This document shows, one piece after another, positions 44,863 to 53,544 of a stretch of 64,000 bases of DNA. Under the pieces are notes generated by a model, which saw only the letters and a list, made by a program, of their open reading frames with translations, had not been told where the DNA came from and made no database searches. The translations under genes were made by a program, and so were the position numbers. Origin of the DNA: Bacteroidales bacterium UBA1680 (lineage in GTDB: Bacteria; Bacteroidota; Bacteroidia; Bacteroidales; UBA932); contig DCKG01000023.1 of assembly GCA_002320605.1 (NCBI GenBank), positions 888-64,887 on the forward strand. The letters are read 5' to 3'. The number at the start of each line of letters is the position of its first letter. The stretch's first letter is position 1.

Positions 44863-45420
44863 TTATTGCTTAATGTAATCTGACATCTCGTACCTGAGCA
44901 TCTTCAGAGCTTTAGTCATGTAAGCTTCGACTGTTTTGACGGATGTGCCATTCTTCTGTGCGATGTCACTATATCTGAGGCCTTGAAACCTATTCATTAA
45001 AAAAACTTGCTTGACCTTTTCAGGGAGCTTCGATAAAGCTTTATTCAGAGCATCTTTCAATTCAGATTCCGAGTAAAGGATATCTTCAGCCTGTGAGTCT
45101 CGTTCCATGCATAAACTTTCATATTTATCCCTGACTTTAAATTTCCTGACGTAATCTATGCTCCTATTCTTAACGCTTGCCAGAAGTAAGCTTCTTAAGC
45201 TCGTCTTTATCTGAATATTTTTTCTATTTTTCCAAAGGTGGAAGAACATATCCTGAACCACATCCTCACTTTCGCTCAGGGAGTGAATGTATCTGTCCGC
45301 AAGAATAACTAGAGGAGAGTAATACTTCATGAAGATGGCCTTGAATGATTCCTGGTCATCATTAACGATTGCTCTCAATAATAAGATTTCATCGTTATTT
45401 CGGTCATCATGATCTGACAT
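44863..45420 (-). CDS. ECF sigma factor of the polysaccharide locus
   Basis: 185 residues from MSDHDDRNNDE. The longer open frame to 45531 reads into the divergent promoter region and starts with an implausible Cys/Phe-rich segment. Region 2 contains SEDVVQDMFFHLWKNRKNI and SVKNRSIDYVRK. Region 4 contains LPEKVKQVFLMNRFQGLRYSDIAQKNGTSVKTVEAYMTKAL, the pattern of Bacteroides FecI-like sigma-70 proteins. It should activate the SusCD operon. A -7 element of the ordinary TAnnTTTG type lies 25 nt upstream, so its own expression appears to be housekeeping. Confidence 0.93.
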   Translation of the reverse strand: MSDHDDRNNDEILLLRAIVNDDQESFKAIFMKYYSPLVILADRYIHSLSESEDVVQDMFFHLWKNRKNIQIKTSLRSLLLASVKNRSIDYVRKFKVRDKYESLCMERDSQAEDILYSESELKDALNKALSKLPEKVKQVFLMNRFQGLRYSDIAQKNGTSVKTVEAYMTKALKMLRYEMSDYIKQ

Positions 45421-45444
45421 GTCTAAGATTTTGAGCCGCGTGTA

Positions 45445-45452
45445 CAAAAATA
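45445..45452 (-). promoter_or_regulatory. -7 element of the locus sigma gene (TATTTTTG)
   Basis: Reverse complement of CAAAAATA, 24 nt upstream of the ATG at 45420. No -33 partner recognised. Confidence 0.5.
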
Positions 45453-45506
45453 ATAAAATTCCAGAATCTGAACAGAAATAAAAAACGCATCCAACATAAT
45501 TTCTGC

Positions 45507-45514
45507 TATATTTG
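45507..45514 (+). promoter_or_regulatory. -7 element of rnhA (TATATTTG, 5 nt before ATG)
   Basis: TAnnTTTG separated from the ATG by CAGGC only, so transcription should start at or within a few bases of the start codon. Confidence 0.65.
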
Positions 45515-45519
45515 CAGGC

Positions 45520-46026
45520 ATGGAGAAACAAACCATTTATCTGTTCACCGATGGGGCATCAAGCGGTAATCCCGGACCTGGTGGCTACGGAGTGATATTG
45601 CGATGCGGGACATACGAGAAAGAGATGAGCGGTGGCTTCCAGAAAACCACGAACAATAGAATGGAACTTCTGGCGGTGATAGTTGGACTCGAAGCCATAA
45701 AATGGCGGAATGCCGAAGTCGAGGTCTACAGCGATTCTACGTATGTCGTGAAGGCTTTGAACGAGGGCTGGCTGGACGCTTGGATACGCAGGAACTGGAA
45801 GAAAGTGAAGAATCAGGATTTGTGGATGCGTTTCCTTAATGTCTACAAGAAGCATAAAGTCACTTTTCACTGGCAGAAAGGCCATGCAGGGCATCCGGAG
45901 AATGAGAGGTGCGATGCCCTTGCAGTCGCAGCAGGTGCAGGAGCAGCGACTGCCGGGGTTCAGCTCCCTGCCGATGAAGGCTATTTGGCTCAGGCAGGTG
46001 AAGGCAATATGCTTGATTTTTCTTAA
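45520..46026 (+). CDS. rnhA: Ribonuclease HI
   Basis: 168 residues. It degrades RNA in RNA-DNA hybrids. The catalytic carboxylates are visible: Asp10 in LFTDGASSGNPGPGGYG, Glu near 48 in NRMELLAVI, Asp near 70 in VYSDSTYVV and Asp near 130 in NERCDALA. The basic handle WIRRNWKKVKNQDLW is present. A C-terminal extension of about 30 residues rich in Ala/Gly follows the core. Its promoter implies a leaderless transcript. Confidence 0.96.
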   Translation: MEKQTIYLFTDGASSGNPGPGGYGVILRCGTYEKEMSGGFQKTTNNRMELLAVIVGLEAIKWRNAEVEVYSDSTYVVKALNEGWLDAWIRRNWKKVKNQDLWMRFLNVYKKHKVTFHWQKGHAGHPENERCDALAVAAGAGAATAGVQLPADEGYLAQAGEGNMLDFS

Positions 46027-46031
46027 TTTTG
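46024..46031 (+). promoter_or_regulatory. -7 element of pdxA (TAATTTTG)
   Basis: It overlaps the rnhA stop codon (TAA at 46024-46026) and lies 18 nt before the ATG at 46050. Confidence 0.6.
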
Positions 46032-46049
46032 CCGAAAATACAATTAAAT

Positions 46050-47114
46050 ATGCCAGATAAGAATAGAAAACCTATCGTCGGGATAACGCAAGGCGATGGA
46101 AATGGAATAGGATACGAAGTCATCATAAAGTCTCTTGCCGATGCCAGGATGCTTGATTCTTTCACGCCAATCATCTATGGGTCATCGAAAATTTTCGGAT
46201 TCTATAAAAAATTGATTCATAACATCGAGAATATAGACACTTATGTGATTTCAAATGCAAAAGAGGCCAAGCCAAAGAAAGTTAACATTGTGAATTGCCT
46301 TCCAGACAACGTGTTCGTAGAGCCTGGTAAATGCACTCCCGATGCGGCCAAAGGTGCCATCTCGGCATTAAAGCGCGCATTGGATGACATCAAGGCTGGT
46401 GACACCGATGTACTGGTGACAGCTCCGATCTGCAAGAAATCCCTCGTGGATGAAGGCATTTCCGGCCTAGGCCACATGGGCTTCTTGAAAGAAGAGTTCA
46501 AAGTCGATGACGTAGCCATGTTCATGGTTTCTGATCAGATCAGGATAAGCACTGTGACAAACCACATCCCTTTAAGGGAAGTTCCTCAGGCTATTTCCAT
46601 AGAGAAAATCGTGAAGAAACTCAGACTGATGAATGAATCCCTGAAACGCGACTTCGATGTAATCCAGCCGAAAATAGCCGTGCTCGGACTCAATCCTCAC
46701 TGCGACGAGAATGGCCTGCTTGACTTTGAAGAAAAGGAGATAATCCTTCCTGCCATAAAGCAGGCTTCCGAAGAAGGCATTCTTGCATTCGGGCCTTACT
46801 CTGGAGACGGGTTCTTCGGATACGGAGAATACCAGAGATTCGATGCGACTCTCGCCATGTACCACGATCAAGGGTTAGGACCTTTCAAAGCAATCTCTTT
46901 CGAGGACGGAGTGAATTTCACTGCAGGCCTGCCAATAGTCCGCACCGCACCAGATCACGGGGCTTCCTACGACATCGCTGGCAGGGACGAAGCAGACCCT
47001 CAATCCATGATGTCTGCCATATACACAGCGATCGATATTCTTCGGAGGAGAGAGGCTTACGACAGGCTGAAAACTTCGGCATCGTTCAAAAGCACTCAGG
47101 ATATCTTAGAGTAA
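46050..47114 (+). CDS. pdxA: 4-hydroxythreonine-4-phosphate dehydrogenase
   Basis: 354 residues from MPDKNRKPIVGITQGDGNGIGYEVI. The longer frame starts with a TTG inside the promoter element. The enzyme oxidises 4-phosphohydroxy-threonine in the DXP-dependent route to pyridoxal phosphate. Three metal-binding His regions: GLGHMGFLKEEF near 135, the TMAMYHDQGLGPFK-like segment LAMYHDQGLGPFK near 270, and the RTAPDHGASYDIAG segment near 300. The last 19 bases overlap the 3' end of the convergent recG gene. Confidence 0.95.
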   Translation: MPDKNRKPIVGITQGDGNGIGYEVIIKSLADARMLDSFTPIIYGSSKIFGFYKKLIHNIENIDTYVISNAKEAKPKKVNIVNCLPDNVFVEPGKCTPDAAKGAISALKRALDDIKAGDTDVLVTAPICKKSLVDEGISGLGHMGFLKEEFKVDDVAMFMVSDQIRISTVTNHIPLREVPQAISIEKIVKKLRLMNESLKRDFDVIQPKIAVLGLNPHCDENGLLDFEEKEIILPAIKQASEEGILAFGPYSGDGFFGYGEYQRFDATLAMYHDQGLGPFKAISFEDGVNFTAGLPIVRTAPDHGASYDIAGRDEADPQSMMSAIYTAIDILRRREAYDRLKTSASFKSTQDILE

Positions 47115-49210
47115 TCCTTGACGTTATACTTATCCTTGCGCAGTTCCGCAGCAAGGCTTTCGTTCTCTGGCTTCTCGAGCGTAGGGTCCTGGGCCAGAAT
47201 ATGCTCTGCATACGATCTGGCATCGGATAGTATCGTGCCATCATGAGTGAGCGACGCTATATTCAATTCTATCGGGAGGCCGCTCTGCTGGGTGCCTTCC
47301 AAGTCACCCGGCCCTCTCATCTTCATGTCTTCTTCCGCAAGGTCGAAGCCATTCTCCGTGGCGCACATGAGGTTCAGCCTCTTCATGGACTCGTTGCTGA
47401 CCTTCCGCCCGTGCATCAGGACGCAGAAAGATTCCTCAGACCCCCTTCCTACGCGACCTCGAAGCTGGTGCAACTGAGAAAGGCCGAAACGCTCTGCGCT
47501 CTCGATCACCATCACTGAAGCATTAGGAACATCCACGCCGACTTCTATTACAGTCGTTGACACTAGAATATTCGCTCTTCCCGATGCAAAAGCATTCATA
47601 TTCAGCATTTTATCCTCATTAGACTGCTGACCGTGCACTATCGCCACCTTGTAGCTAGGGTACGGGAAATGCTCCACTATGTCTTCATAGCCTTTTTCCA
47701 GATTCTGGTAATCCAGCTTCTCGCTCTCGAATATCAAAGGGTAGACAATGAAGATCTGCCTGCCCAGAGATATCTGTTTTGCCATGAACTTATAAAGAAC
47801 AGGCCTTTTAGCCTCCCCGAAGCAATATGTCTTCACCGGCTTCCTGCCAGGAGGCATCTCATCTATGATGGAGACATCCAAATCGCCATAGAGAGTCATC
47901 GCCAGCGTGCGAGGAATAGGAGTCGCCGTCATCACCAGCACATGCGGAGGCACTCCTGCATTGCCTTTAGCCCATAATTTCGACCTCTGGTCTACTCCGA
48001 AACGATGCTGCTCGTCTATGATTGCTAGCCCAAGGTTCTTGAATATGACATCGTCTTCTAAGAGAGCATGGGTGCCAATAATAAGCTTCAGCGAGCCGTC
48101 GCAGAGGCCTTCATGAATCGGTTTCCTGCCGGCTGGGGTCGTGGAGCCAGTCAGCAGTTCGCAGTGAATCCCTGTCGGGGCAAGGTATTTCGAGATATTC
48201 GCATAGTGCTGCTGGGCGAGCACTTCCGTCGGAGCCATGATGCAAGCCTGATAGCCATTGCCTATGGCAATCAGGGCAGTCAGCACTGCAACCATAGTCT
48301 TGCCGGAACCAACGTCGCCTTGAAGCAGCCTGTTCATCTGATGGCCGCTCATAAGGTCTGCCCTTATTTCTTTTATGACACGCTTCTGGGCACCGGTCAG
48401 TGAATATGGAAGAGCGTTATAGCAAGCATTGAACGGAGATCCGACTCTTAGCATCTTAATTCCCACCTCATTGCGGCTGCGAATATATTTCTGCTTCAAG
48501 AGCGAGAGCTGAAGCAAGAAAAGTTCTTCCCACTTCAGACGGTAGCGAGCCTTGTCGAGAGATGCCTGATTGACTGGGAAATGAATATTCCGAATCGCAA
48601 AATTCAGCGGGCAGAGACCTTTTTCTCTAAGAATATAATCTGGAAGGGTCTCTTGAATATCTTGGATTCCCATGCCGATGGCAGCTTCCATCATCTTATT
48701 CATTACCCTGCCAGTAATGCCTCCGTTCTTCAGTTTCTCTGTAGAAGCGTAGACTCCTGTAAGCGTCCCAGAGAAATTCTGCGGTCCTCCGGTCGGAGGG
48801 AAATCTATCTCCGGATGTACCATATTCAGTTTTCCATTAAAGAATGACGGCTTCCCGAAGAATAGAAAAGTGCTGCCCACCTTTAATTTTTCGGCAGTGT
48901 ATTTTATGCCTCTGAAGAACACCAGCTCCATCTGGCTGGTGTCGTCGGTTATCACTACGCTAAGGCGTTGTTTTCTGCCGACACCTGTCACAGAGGAAGA
49001 TATCACTTGGCCAAGCACCTGGACGTAAGCGGCATCCGTTGTTATGGAGCCTATCTTCTGAATCGTGCTCCTGTCGATGTAGCGGAACGGAAACAGGTGC
49101 AACAGGTCGCCGATCGTGAAAACTTCCAGCTCGCTTTTCAGCAGCAGAGCCCGCTTGGGCCCCACTCCCGGCAGAAATTGTATGTCCGAGTCCAAAATGC
49201 TCTTATGCAT
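47096..49210 (-). CDS. recG: ATP-dependent DNA helicase RecG
   Basis: About 704 residues. It remodels stalled forks and R-loops. An N-terminal wedge/OB domain (FLPGVGPKRALLLKSEL near 12, FPFRYIDRSTIQKIGSI near 40) is followed by the helicase: MNRLLQGDVGSGKTMVA near 295, APTEVLAQQHY, the DEQH box LAIIDEQHRFGVDQR near 400, VMTATPIPRTLAMTLYGDLDVSIIDEMP and QLHQLRGRVGRG near 610. The ATG at 49210 is supported by a -7 element 5 nt upstream. An open frame to 49264 crosses that element. The 3' end overlaps pdxA tail-to-tail by 19 nt. Confidence 0.96.
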   Translation of the reverse strand: MHKSILDSDIQFLPGVGPKRALLLKSELEVFTIGDLLHLFPFRYIDRSTIQKIGSITTDAAYVQVLGQVISSSVTGVGRKQRLSVVITDDTSQMELVFFRGIKYTAEKLKVGSTFLFFGKPSFFNGKLNMVHPEIDFPPTGGPQNFSGTLTGVYASTEKLKNGGITGRVMNKMMEAAIGMGIQDIQETLPDYILREKGLCPLNFAIRNIHFPVNQASLDKARYRLKWEELFLLQLSLLKQKYIRSRNEVGIKMLRVGSPFNACYNALPYSLTGAQKRVIKEIRADLMSGHQMNRLLQGDVGSGKTMVAVLTALIAIGNGYQACIMAPTEVLAQQHYANISKYLAPTGIHCELLTGSTTPAGRKPIHEGLCDGSLKLIIGTHALLEDDVIFKNLGLAIIDEQHRFGVDQRSKLWAKGNAGVPPHVLVMTATPIPRTLAMTLYGDLDVSIIDEMPPGRKPVKTYCFGEAKRPVLYKFMAKQISLGRQIFIVYPLIFESEKLDYQNLEKGYEDIVEHFPYPSYKVAIVHGQQSNEDKMLNMNAFASGRANILVSTTVIEVGVDVPNASVMVIESAERFGLSQLHQLRGRVGRGSEESFCVLMHGRKVSNESMKRLNLMCATENGFDLAEEDMKMRGPGDLEGTQQSGLPIELNIASLTHDGTILSDARSYAEHILAQDPTLEKPENESLAAELRKDKYNVKDYSKIS

Positions 49211-49215
49211 ATTCA

Positions 49216-49223
49216 CAAATTTA
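49216..49223 (-). promoter_or_regulatory. -7 element of recG (TAAATTTG, 5 nt before ATG)
   Basis: Reverse complement of CAAATTTA. Spacer TGAAT then ATG. Same geometry as rnhA and rfbD. Confidence 0.65.
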
Positions 49224-49290
49224 GTGAAAATTAAATGGAAATTGCCTATATTCGTGTGCCACATTCAGGCACAGAACAATTAGACTGTTC

Positions 49291-49313
49291 CATCCTGAAC
49301 TTGGAAAGGATCT
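49291..49313. repeat. Dispersed palindromic repeat, degenerate copy
   Basis: CATCCTGAACTTGGAAAGGATCT, related to the copies at 23214, 59112 and 59788 but with an altered right arm. TTCCA...TGGAA around it makes an alternative short palindrome. Confidence 0.5.
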
Positions 49314-49325
49314 AATTGAACGACA

Positions 49326-50285
49326 ATGATATCAGAGTTGATTTCCAAATATATCTGGCTCATACAGACAATCTCCAGCTCCGGCGAATCGGGTCTGAGC
49401 CTCGAAGACATCTCGAATAAATACGAGAGACGATTCTCCGTGTCTTATCCTAGAAGGACTTTCAACAACCACCGTGAAGCCATAGAAGCCATTTTCGGAA
49501 TCGTGATAAAATGCGACAGGAGGACGAACAAATATTCCATCAACTATCCGAAGGATGCGATGGACGAGAGTTCCTCAACTCGGTGGCTGATAAACACGTT
49601 CGCAGTCAAGAATGTATTGGACCTTGGCAAAGAGAGACTGTCCGGAAGGGTCTCGGTTGAGGAGGCGCCCTCGGGCGAAAAAAATCTTCTGCCGCTGATG
49701 AAAGCGATGGAAGAGATGATGGAAGTTGAAATTGAATATCAGAAATATAAATCCACCTCTTCAGAACTTCTTCATGTTCAGCCATTTGCGCTTAAGCAGG
49801 ACAAGCAGCGCTGGTACCTGGCCGGCTATTGCGAGGAACGTGCGACTTCCAAAGAAGGCAATAAGTCCCCAAACTCTGACATACGCGCCTGGAGGGTGTA
49901 CAGCCTTGACAGAATAATGTCAGTGAAGCAGACAGAAGTAAAGTTTTCGCTCCCAGGCGGGTTTGACGTGGATGACTGCTTCGCCCAGAGTTACGGTCCT
50001 TATCTGCCTAACGATGGCAGTAAGGCTGTCACGATCCGTTTCCGGGCAAGTGACAGCGAGGCAAAATACCTCCGTGACCTGCCGCTGCATAAATCGCAGA
50101 AAGAAGAATCCAGGAAGAAAGACTCAGGACATATTTTCAGCATAAGGGTAATTCCCAACACTGACCTGATAATGGAATTCTGCAAAAGGGGTTCTAGAGT
50201 CGAGGTGCTGGAACCGGCAGAGGTAAGGGAAAAGGTTGCCGAGGAAATCAAGAACGCTAACGAAATATATTGTAAAAAGAGATGA
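49326..50285 (+). CDS. WYL-domain transcriptional regulator
   Basis: 319 residues. An N-terminal winged-helix-like part (about 1-75: LSLEDISNKYERRFSVSYPRRTFNNHREAIEAIFGI) precedes a WYL domain near 120-225 (VEIEYQKYKSTSSELLHVQPFALKQDKQRWYLAGYCEE; RAWRVYSLDRI) and the WCX C-terminal extension to about 315. WYL domains sense nucleic-acid or nucleotide ligands and regulate stress or defence genes, but no defence genes flank it here. Its TGA overlaps the ATG of the S9 peptidase (ATGA), so the two are co-translated. Confidence 0.88.
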   Translation: MISELISKYIWLIQTISSSGESGLSLEDISNKYERRFSVSYPRRTFNNHREAIEAIFGIVIKCDRRTNKYSINYPKDAMDESSSTRWLINTFAVKNVLDLGKERLSGRVSVEEAPSGEKNLLPLMKAMEEMMEVEIEYQKYKSTSSELLHVQPFALKQDKQRWYLAGYCEERATSKEGNKSPNSDIRAWRVYSLDRIMSVKQTEVKFSLPGGFDVDDCFAQSYGPYLPNDGSKAVTIRFRASDSEAKYLRDLPLHKSQKEESRKKDSGHIFSIRVIPNTDLIMEFCKRGSRVEVLEPAEVREKVAEEIKNANEIYCKKR

Positions 50286-52507
50286 ATAATATTTTTAAGG
50301 CTGCCCTTAGCGCAGCAGTTTGTGTAACGATGGTAAATTGCAGCACGCAGAATAACGAAAATGCTTCGGTCGAATACATAGGTCCTTCCGACATCAAGGT
50401 TGAGAACGGCCTGATGTCGCCTGAGGTCATGCTGAACCTGGGCCGGCTCTCGGATCCTCAGCTAAGTCCTGACGGGAAAACGATACTCTATGGTGTCTCT
50501 TATACTTCCATTGAGGACAACCGATCTTGCAGGAACCTGTTCCTCACCGGCGCTGACGGGAAAGACGCCAGGCAGCTTACGAAAGAGGGGAAAAGCCTGT
50601 CCAATGCCAGATGGTCCAATGACGGAAAGAGCTTATATTATATTCAGGATGGGCAGGTTTGGAAAGCCGCTTTTGATGGCTCGAGTCTGTCTGGAGCGAA
50701 GAAAATCACTGACATCGCCTCTGGCGTAAGCGAGTTCAAGCTCAGCCCGGATGAAAGCATGTTATTGTTCACTAGCACAGTTCCCGGCCAAGTAAAAACT
50801 CCAAAGGATTACGATCCGAAGCTGGATAAAGCCAAGGCCTATGTTACCGAAGACCTGATGTACCGGCATTGGGATCATTGGACAACCGAGAGGCCTCAGG
50901 CATATATCGCCCCTCTCGGACAAGGCATAATCGACTCTACGAAGGCTGTCATCAATGTCCTAGGAGATGATGCCGGAAAATACGAGCTGCCTACGGAGCC
51001 TTTCAGCGGCATCGAGCAGCTTTGCTGGAGCCCGGACGGGAAGAAGGTGGCATATTCTTGCAAGAAAGTCGCGACCGGGAAGGAATATGCTTTCTCAACG
51101 GACACGGAAATATATTTATATGACGTCGCCTCCGGCAAGACTGCGGTAATCCCTATGGGCGGTGGCTACGATACCGATCCCGTCTGGAGTCCTGACGGCT
51201 CTCGCATAGCATGGATCAGCATGGCTCGCAACGGCTACGAGGCTGACAAGACTAGGCTTTTCGTGGCCGAAGTCGCTTCCGACATGACCGTTTCCGGAAT
51301 ATCCGAGCTGACAGGAGGTTTCAAGTACAACGCCACGAATCCGGTTTGGGCAGAAGACTCCAAGAGCTTGTATTTCTGCGCACTTACCGAAGGGCTACAA
51401 GCATTGTACAAAGTTTCCGCACCTCTGGCAGATACCGAGGATTCCGCAGCCGTTCCGGTCAGGATAACTCCCGAAGATGCATGGTACGACTTCGGCGGCA
51501 TTTTCGGGTTCGTCGATGGCAAGCTGCTAACCACCTATGATTCCATGGAGTTCCCTACTGAGCTGGTGGCCGTGAACGAGGCCGATGGCAGCTTCACCCA
51601 GATCACTAAAGAGAACGAGCATATTCTTGGGCAATTGAAGCCTTTCAAAACCGAAGAGAAATGGCTGAAGACCGTGGACGGGAAGGAGATGCTGACATGG
51701 ATCCTGTACCCGCCTGAATTCGATTCCACTAAAGTGTATCCAGCCGTCGAGATATTCCTAGGAGGGCCTCAGGGCACTCTCAGCCAGGGCTGGAGCTATC
51801 GTTGGAATTACCGCTTGATGTGCAACCAGGGCTACATCGTCGTGCTTCCTAACAGGCGCGGCACCACCGCATTCGGGCAGGACTGGTGCGAGGAGATTTC
51901 CGGGGATTACATCGGGCTGAACATGCAGGATTATCTTACTGCCGCCAATTACATCAAGTCGAAACCATACGTCGGGAAGCTGGCAGCTTGCGGGGCATCC
52001 TATGGCGGATACAGCGTCTATTACATGGCTGGCATTCACGGGAATACCTACGACTGCTTCATAGCTCATGCTGGGATTTTCGATGAGAAGTACATGTACG
52101 GCGAAACCGAGGAGATGTGGTTCCCGAACTGGGACAACGGAGGGCTGGCGGAATATTCATATACGCCTGGTGAGGTTGGTCCTAAGGGTGACGGGGTGAC
52201 TTTCGGAGGTATCCAGCAGGCCGGTTCGCCGTGGAGCAATGCTCCTAAGGCTCGCAGGCACTACGCCAATTCGCCTGAGGTTAACGTAACTAAATGGCAC
52301 ACGCCGATTCTCTGCATCCACGGCATGATGGATTACCGCATTCCTTACGACCAGGGCATGGAGGCGTTCAATTGCGCACAAATGATGGGCGTGCCTTCCA
52401 AGCTGATCGTGTTCCCGGAAGAGAATCACTGGATCCTGAAGCCTCAGAATGCCTTGTTCTGGCACAGGGAATATTTCGACTGGCTGAATCGCTGGTGCAA
52501 GGACTAA
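50282..52507 (+). CDS. S9 family prolyl-oligopeptidase-type peptidase lipoprotein (DPP-like)
   Basis: 741 residues. The leader ends with a lipobox TMVNC near residue 20, so it is envelope-anchored. The N-terminal half is a beta-propeller with repeated WD40-like PD40 units (LSPDGKTILYGVSY, WSPDGKKVAYSCK, WSPDGSRIAWISM). The C-terminal alpha/beta-hydrolase carries the nucleophile in GASYGGYS near 565, Asp in HGMMDYRIP near 680 and His in EENHWI near 715. Closest in layout to bacterial DPP5/S9C enzymes that remove dipeptides. Translation is coupled to the WYL regulator. Confidence 0.92.
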   Translation: MNNIFKAALSAAVCVTMVNCSTQNNENASVEYIGPSDIKVENGLMSPEVMLNLGRLSDPQLSPDGKTILYGVSYTSIEDNRSCRNLFLTGADGKDARQLTKEGKSLSNARWSNDGKSLYYIQDGQVWKAAFDGSSLSGAKKITDIASGVSEFKLSPDESMLLFTSTVPGQVKTPKDYDPKLDKAKAYVTEDLMYRHWDHWTTERPQAYIAPLGQGIIDSTKAVINVLGDDAGKYELPTEPFSGIEQLCWSPDGKKVAYSCKKVATGKEYAFSTDTEIYLYDVASGKTAVIPMGGGYDTDPVWSPDGSRIAWISMARNGYEADKTRLFVAEVASDMTVSGISELTGGFKYNATNPVWAEDSKSLYFCALTEGLQALYKVSAPLADTEDSAAVPVRITPEDAWYDFGGIFGFVDGKLLTTYDSMEFPTELVAVNEADGSFTQITKENEHILGQLKPFKTEEKWLKTVDGKEMLTWILYPPEFDSTKVYPAVEIFLGGPQGTLSQGWSYRWNYRLMCNQGYIVVLPNRRGTTAFGQDWCEEISGDYIGLNMQDYLTAANYIKSKPYVGKLAACGASYGGYSVYYMAGIHGNTYDCFIAHAGIFDEKYMYGETEEMWFPNWDNGGLAEYSYTPGEVGPKGDGVTFGGIQQAGSPWSNAPKARRHYANSPEVNVTKWHTPILCIHGMMDYRIPYDQGMEAFNCAQMMGVPSKLIVFPEENHWILKPQNALFWHREYFDWLNRWCKD

Positions 52508-52559
52508 GCCCCGTACTTTCCGTGGTAGTTTATTATGGCTTATTCACTGAATTACGAAT

Positions 52560-53114
52560 ATGACTTCTTCGAGGATTATTCGCCATGCTTTGGTTTCGGA
52601 CATCGAGCCAATCCTAAATGTGATTGATGCTGCGAAAGGAATAATGCGAGCCTCTGGGAATATGCATCAGTGGGCGGACGGATATCCGTCTTCCGATGCC
52701 ATCATTCAGGACATAGAGCGTGGCGGCGGTTATGTCATAGAAAAATCTCCAGGCTCACGCATAGCCCGCAACGGTAAAGCAACTGACTTTGAAGGCCGCC
52801 GCATCGTGGCCTATTTCGCCTTCCTGCCTTCGCCTGAGCCGACATATTCAGAAATCTTTGATGGTGCCTGGCTTGATGACTCCCTCCCCTACCATGTGAT
52901 CCACCGCATAGCCAGCTATCCTGACGCACACGGCATATTCAATGAAATCATTGAATATGCCGCCTTGAAGGATTCGAATCTCAGGATTGACACTCATCCC
53001 GACAACAAGATCATGCGGCGCTTACTCGCCGAGAACGGCTTCACCTATTGCGGAATAATTTATCTCGCCTCCGGTGACCTCCGGCTCGCCTACCAGAGAC
53101 TTGTGACAAAGTAA
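52560..53114 (+). CDS. GNAT-like acetyltransferase
   Basis: 184 residues. N-terminal IRHALVSDIEPILNVIDAAKGIMRASGNMHQWADGYPS is typical of a small Bacteroidales GNAT group. The acetyl-CoA region is degenerate, with the C-terminal LRIDTHPDNKIMRRLLAENGFTYCGIIYL matching the end of the fold (DTHxxNxxMxxLLxxxGF). Substrate unknown. Two oddities: a 32-bp near-perfect palindrome inside the coding sequence at 52931-52962, and a second diverged copy of its last about 145 bp at 56577-56721. The accessory region begins directly after its stop. Confidence 0.85.
   Translation: MTSSRIIRHALVSDIEPILNVIDAAKGIMRASGNMHQWADGYPSSDAIIQDIERGGGYVIEKSPGSRIARNGKATDFEGRRIVAYFAFLPSPEPTYSEIFDGAWLDDSLPYHVIHRIASYPDAHGIFNEIIEYAALKDSNLRIDTHPDNKIMRRLLAENGFTYCGIIYLASGDLRLAYQRLVTK
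52931..52962. repeat. 15-bp perfect inverted repeat with AA spacer inside the GNAT gene
   Basis: CGGCATATTCAATGA (52931-52945), AA, TCATTGAATATGCCG (52948-52962). The two GAATAT hexamers sit in the arms. It codes for HGIFNEIIEYAA, and the symmetry is far beyond chance for coding sequence. Confidence 0.85.
52968..53114 (+). repeat. Direct repeat, copy A (3' end of GNAT gene)
   Basis: It matches 56577-56721 in the same orientation, with a run of about 50 identical bases from GGATTGACACTCATCCCGAC onward and scattered differences after it. Together the copies bracket the first half of the accessory region. Confidence 0.85.
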
Positions 53115-53201
53115 ACGCTAGGCATAGAAGGTGTCCAGCGTTGTACTTAAAATACGGGATGACTGTTCATGTTCACCCCGTGCCTCAGCGCCTTGCACCA
53201 G

Positions 53202-53354
53202 CTATTTCCTCTGGCCCAAGGTTGCGTCAAGCTGGGCTATGGAACAGCCTTCCTTGCGGAACCACAAAGCCGTTTCGAGATAGAGATTAGAGGACCACAG
53301 TTCCGCCGTGATCTGCGCATTGAACGCGTCCTGCATTTCTCCGCTGATTGTCAT
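53202..53354 (-). pseudogene. Ferritin remnant (N-terminal 50 codons)
   Basis: A 50-residue frame, too short for ferritin (about 160), reads MTISGEMQDAFNAQITAELW then SSNLYLETALWFRKEG. This is the first helix of bacterial non-haem ferritin, including the Glu of the ferroxidase centre. After KEG the sequence loses similarity and meets a TAG. No continuation is found downstream, so the gene looks truncated by deletion or recombination. Iron storage is therefore not expected from it. Confidence 0.7.
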
Positions 53355-53544
53355 AATTTATAATTTTTAAAATTTATCACCGTCGGTCTTCCCTGCAAAA
53401 CATGCGTCTTTGTCATATTGGCAGAACGTTACAAACCGCCCGTGAATCATAACTGGGCTGCCATCCTGAACGAGAAGAATTTCACCCTGCCCAACAGGGG
53501 GCAGGGTGAAAAGCATGATCGAGCGGATCGCCAGGCGATCCCGG

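Noticed and set aside
47096..47114. 19-bp tail-to-tail overlap of pdxA and recG as a regulatory antisense device
   Set aside because: Short convergent overlaps are common in compact genomes and both reading frames fully explain the sequence.
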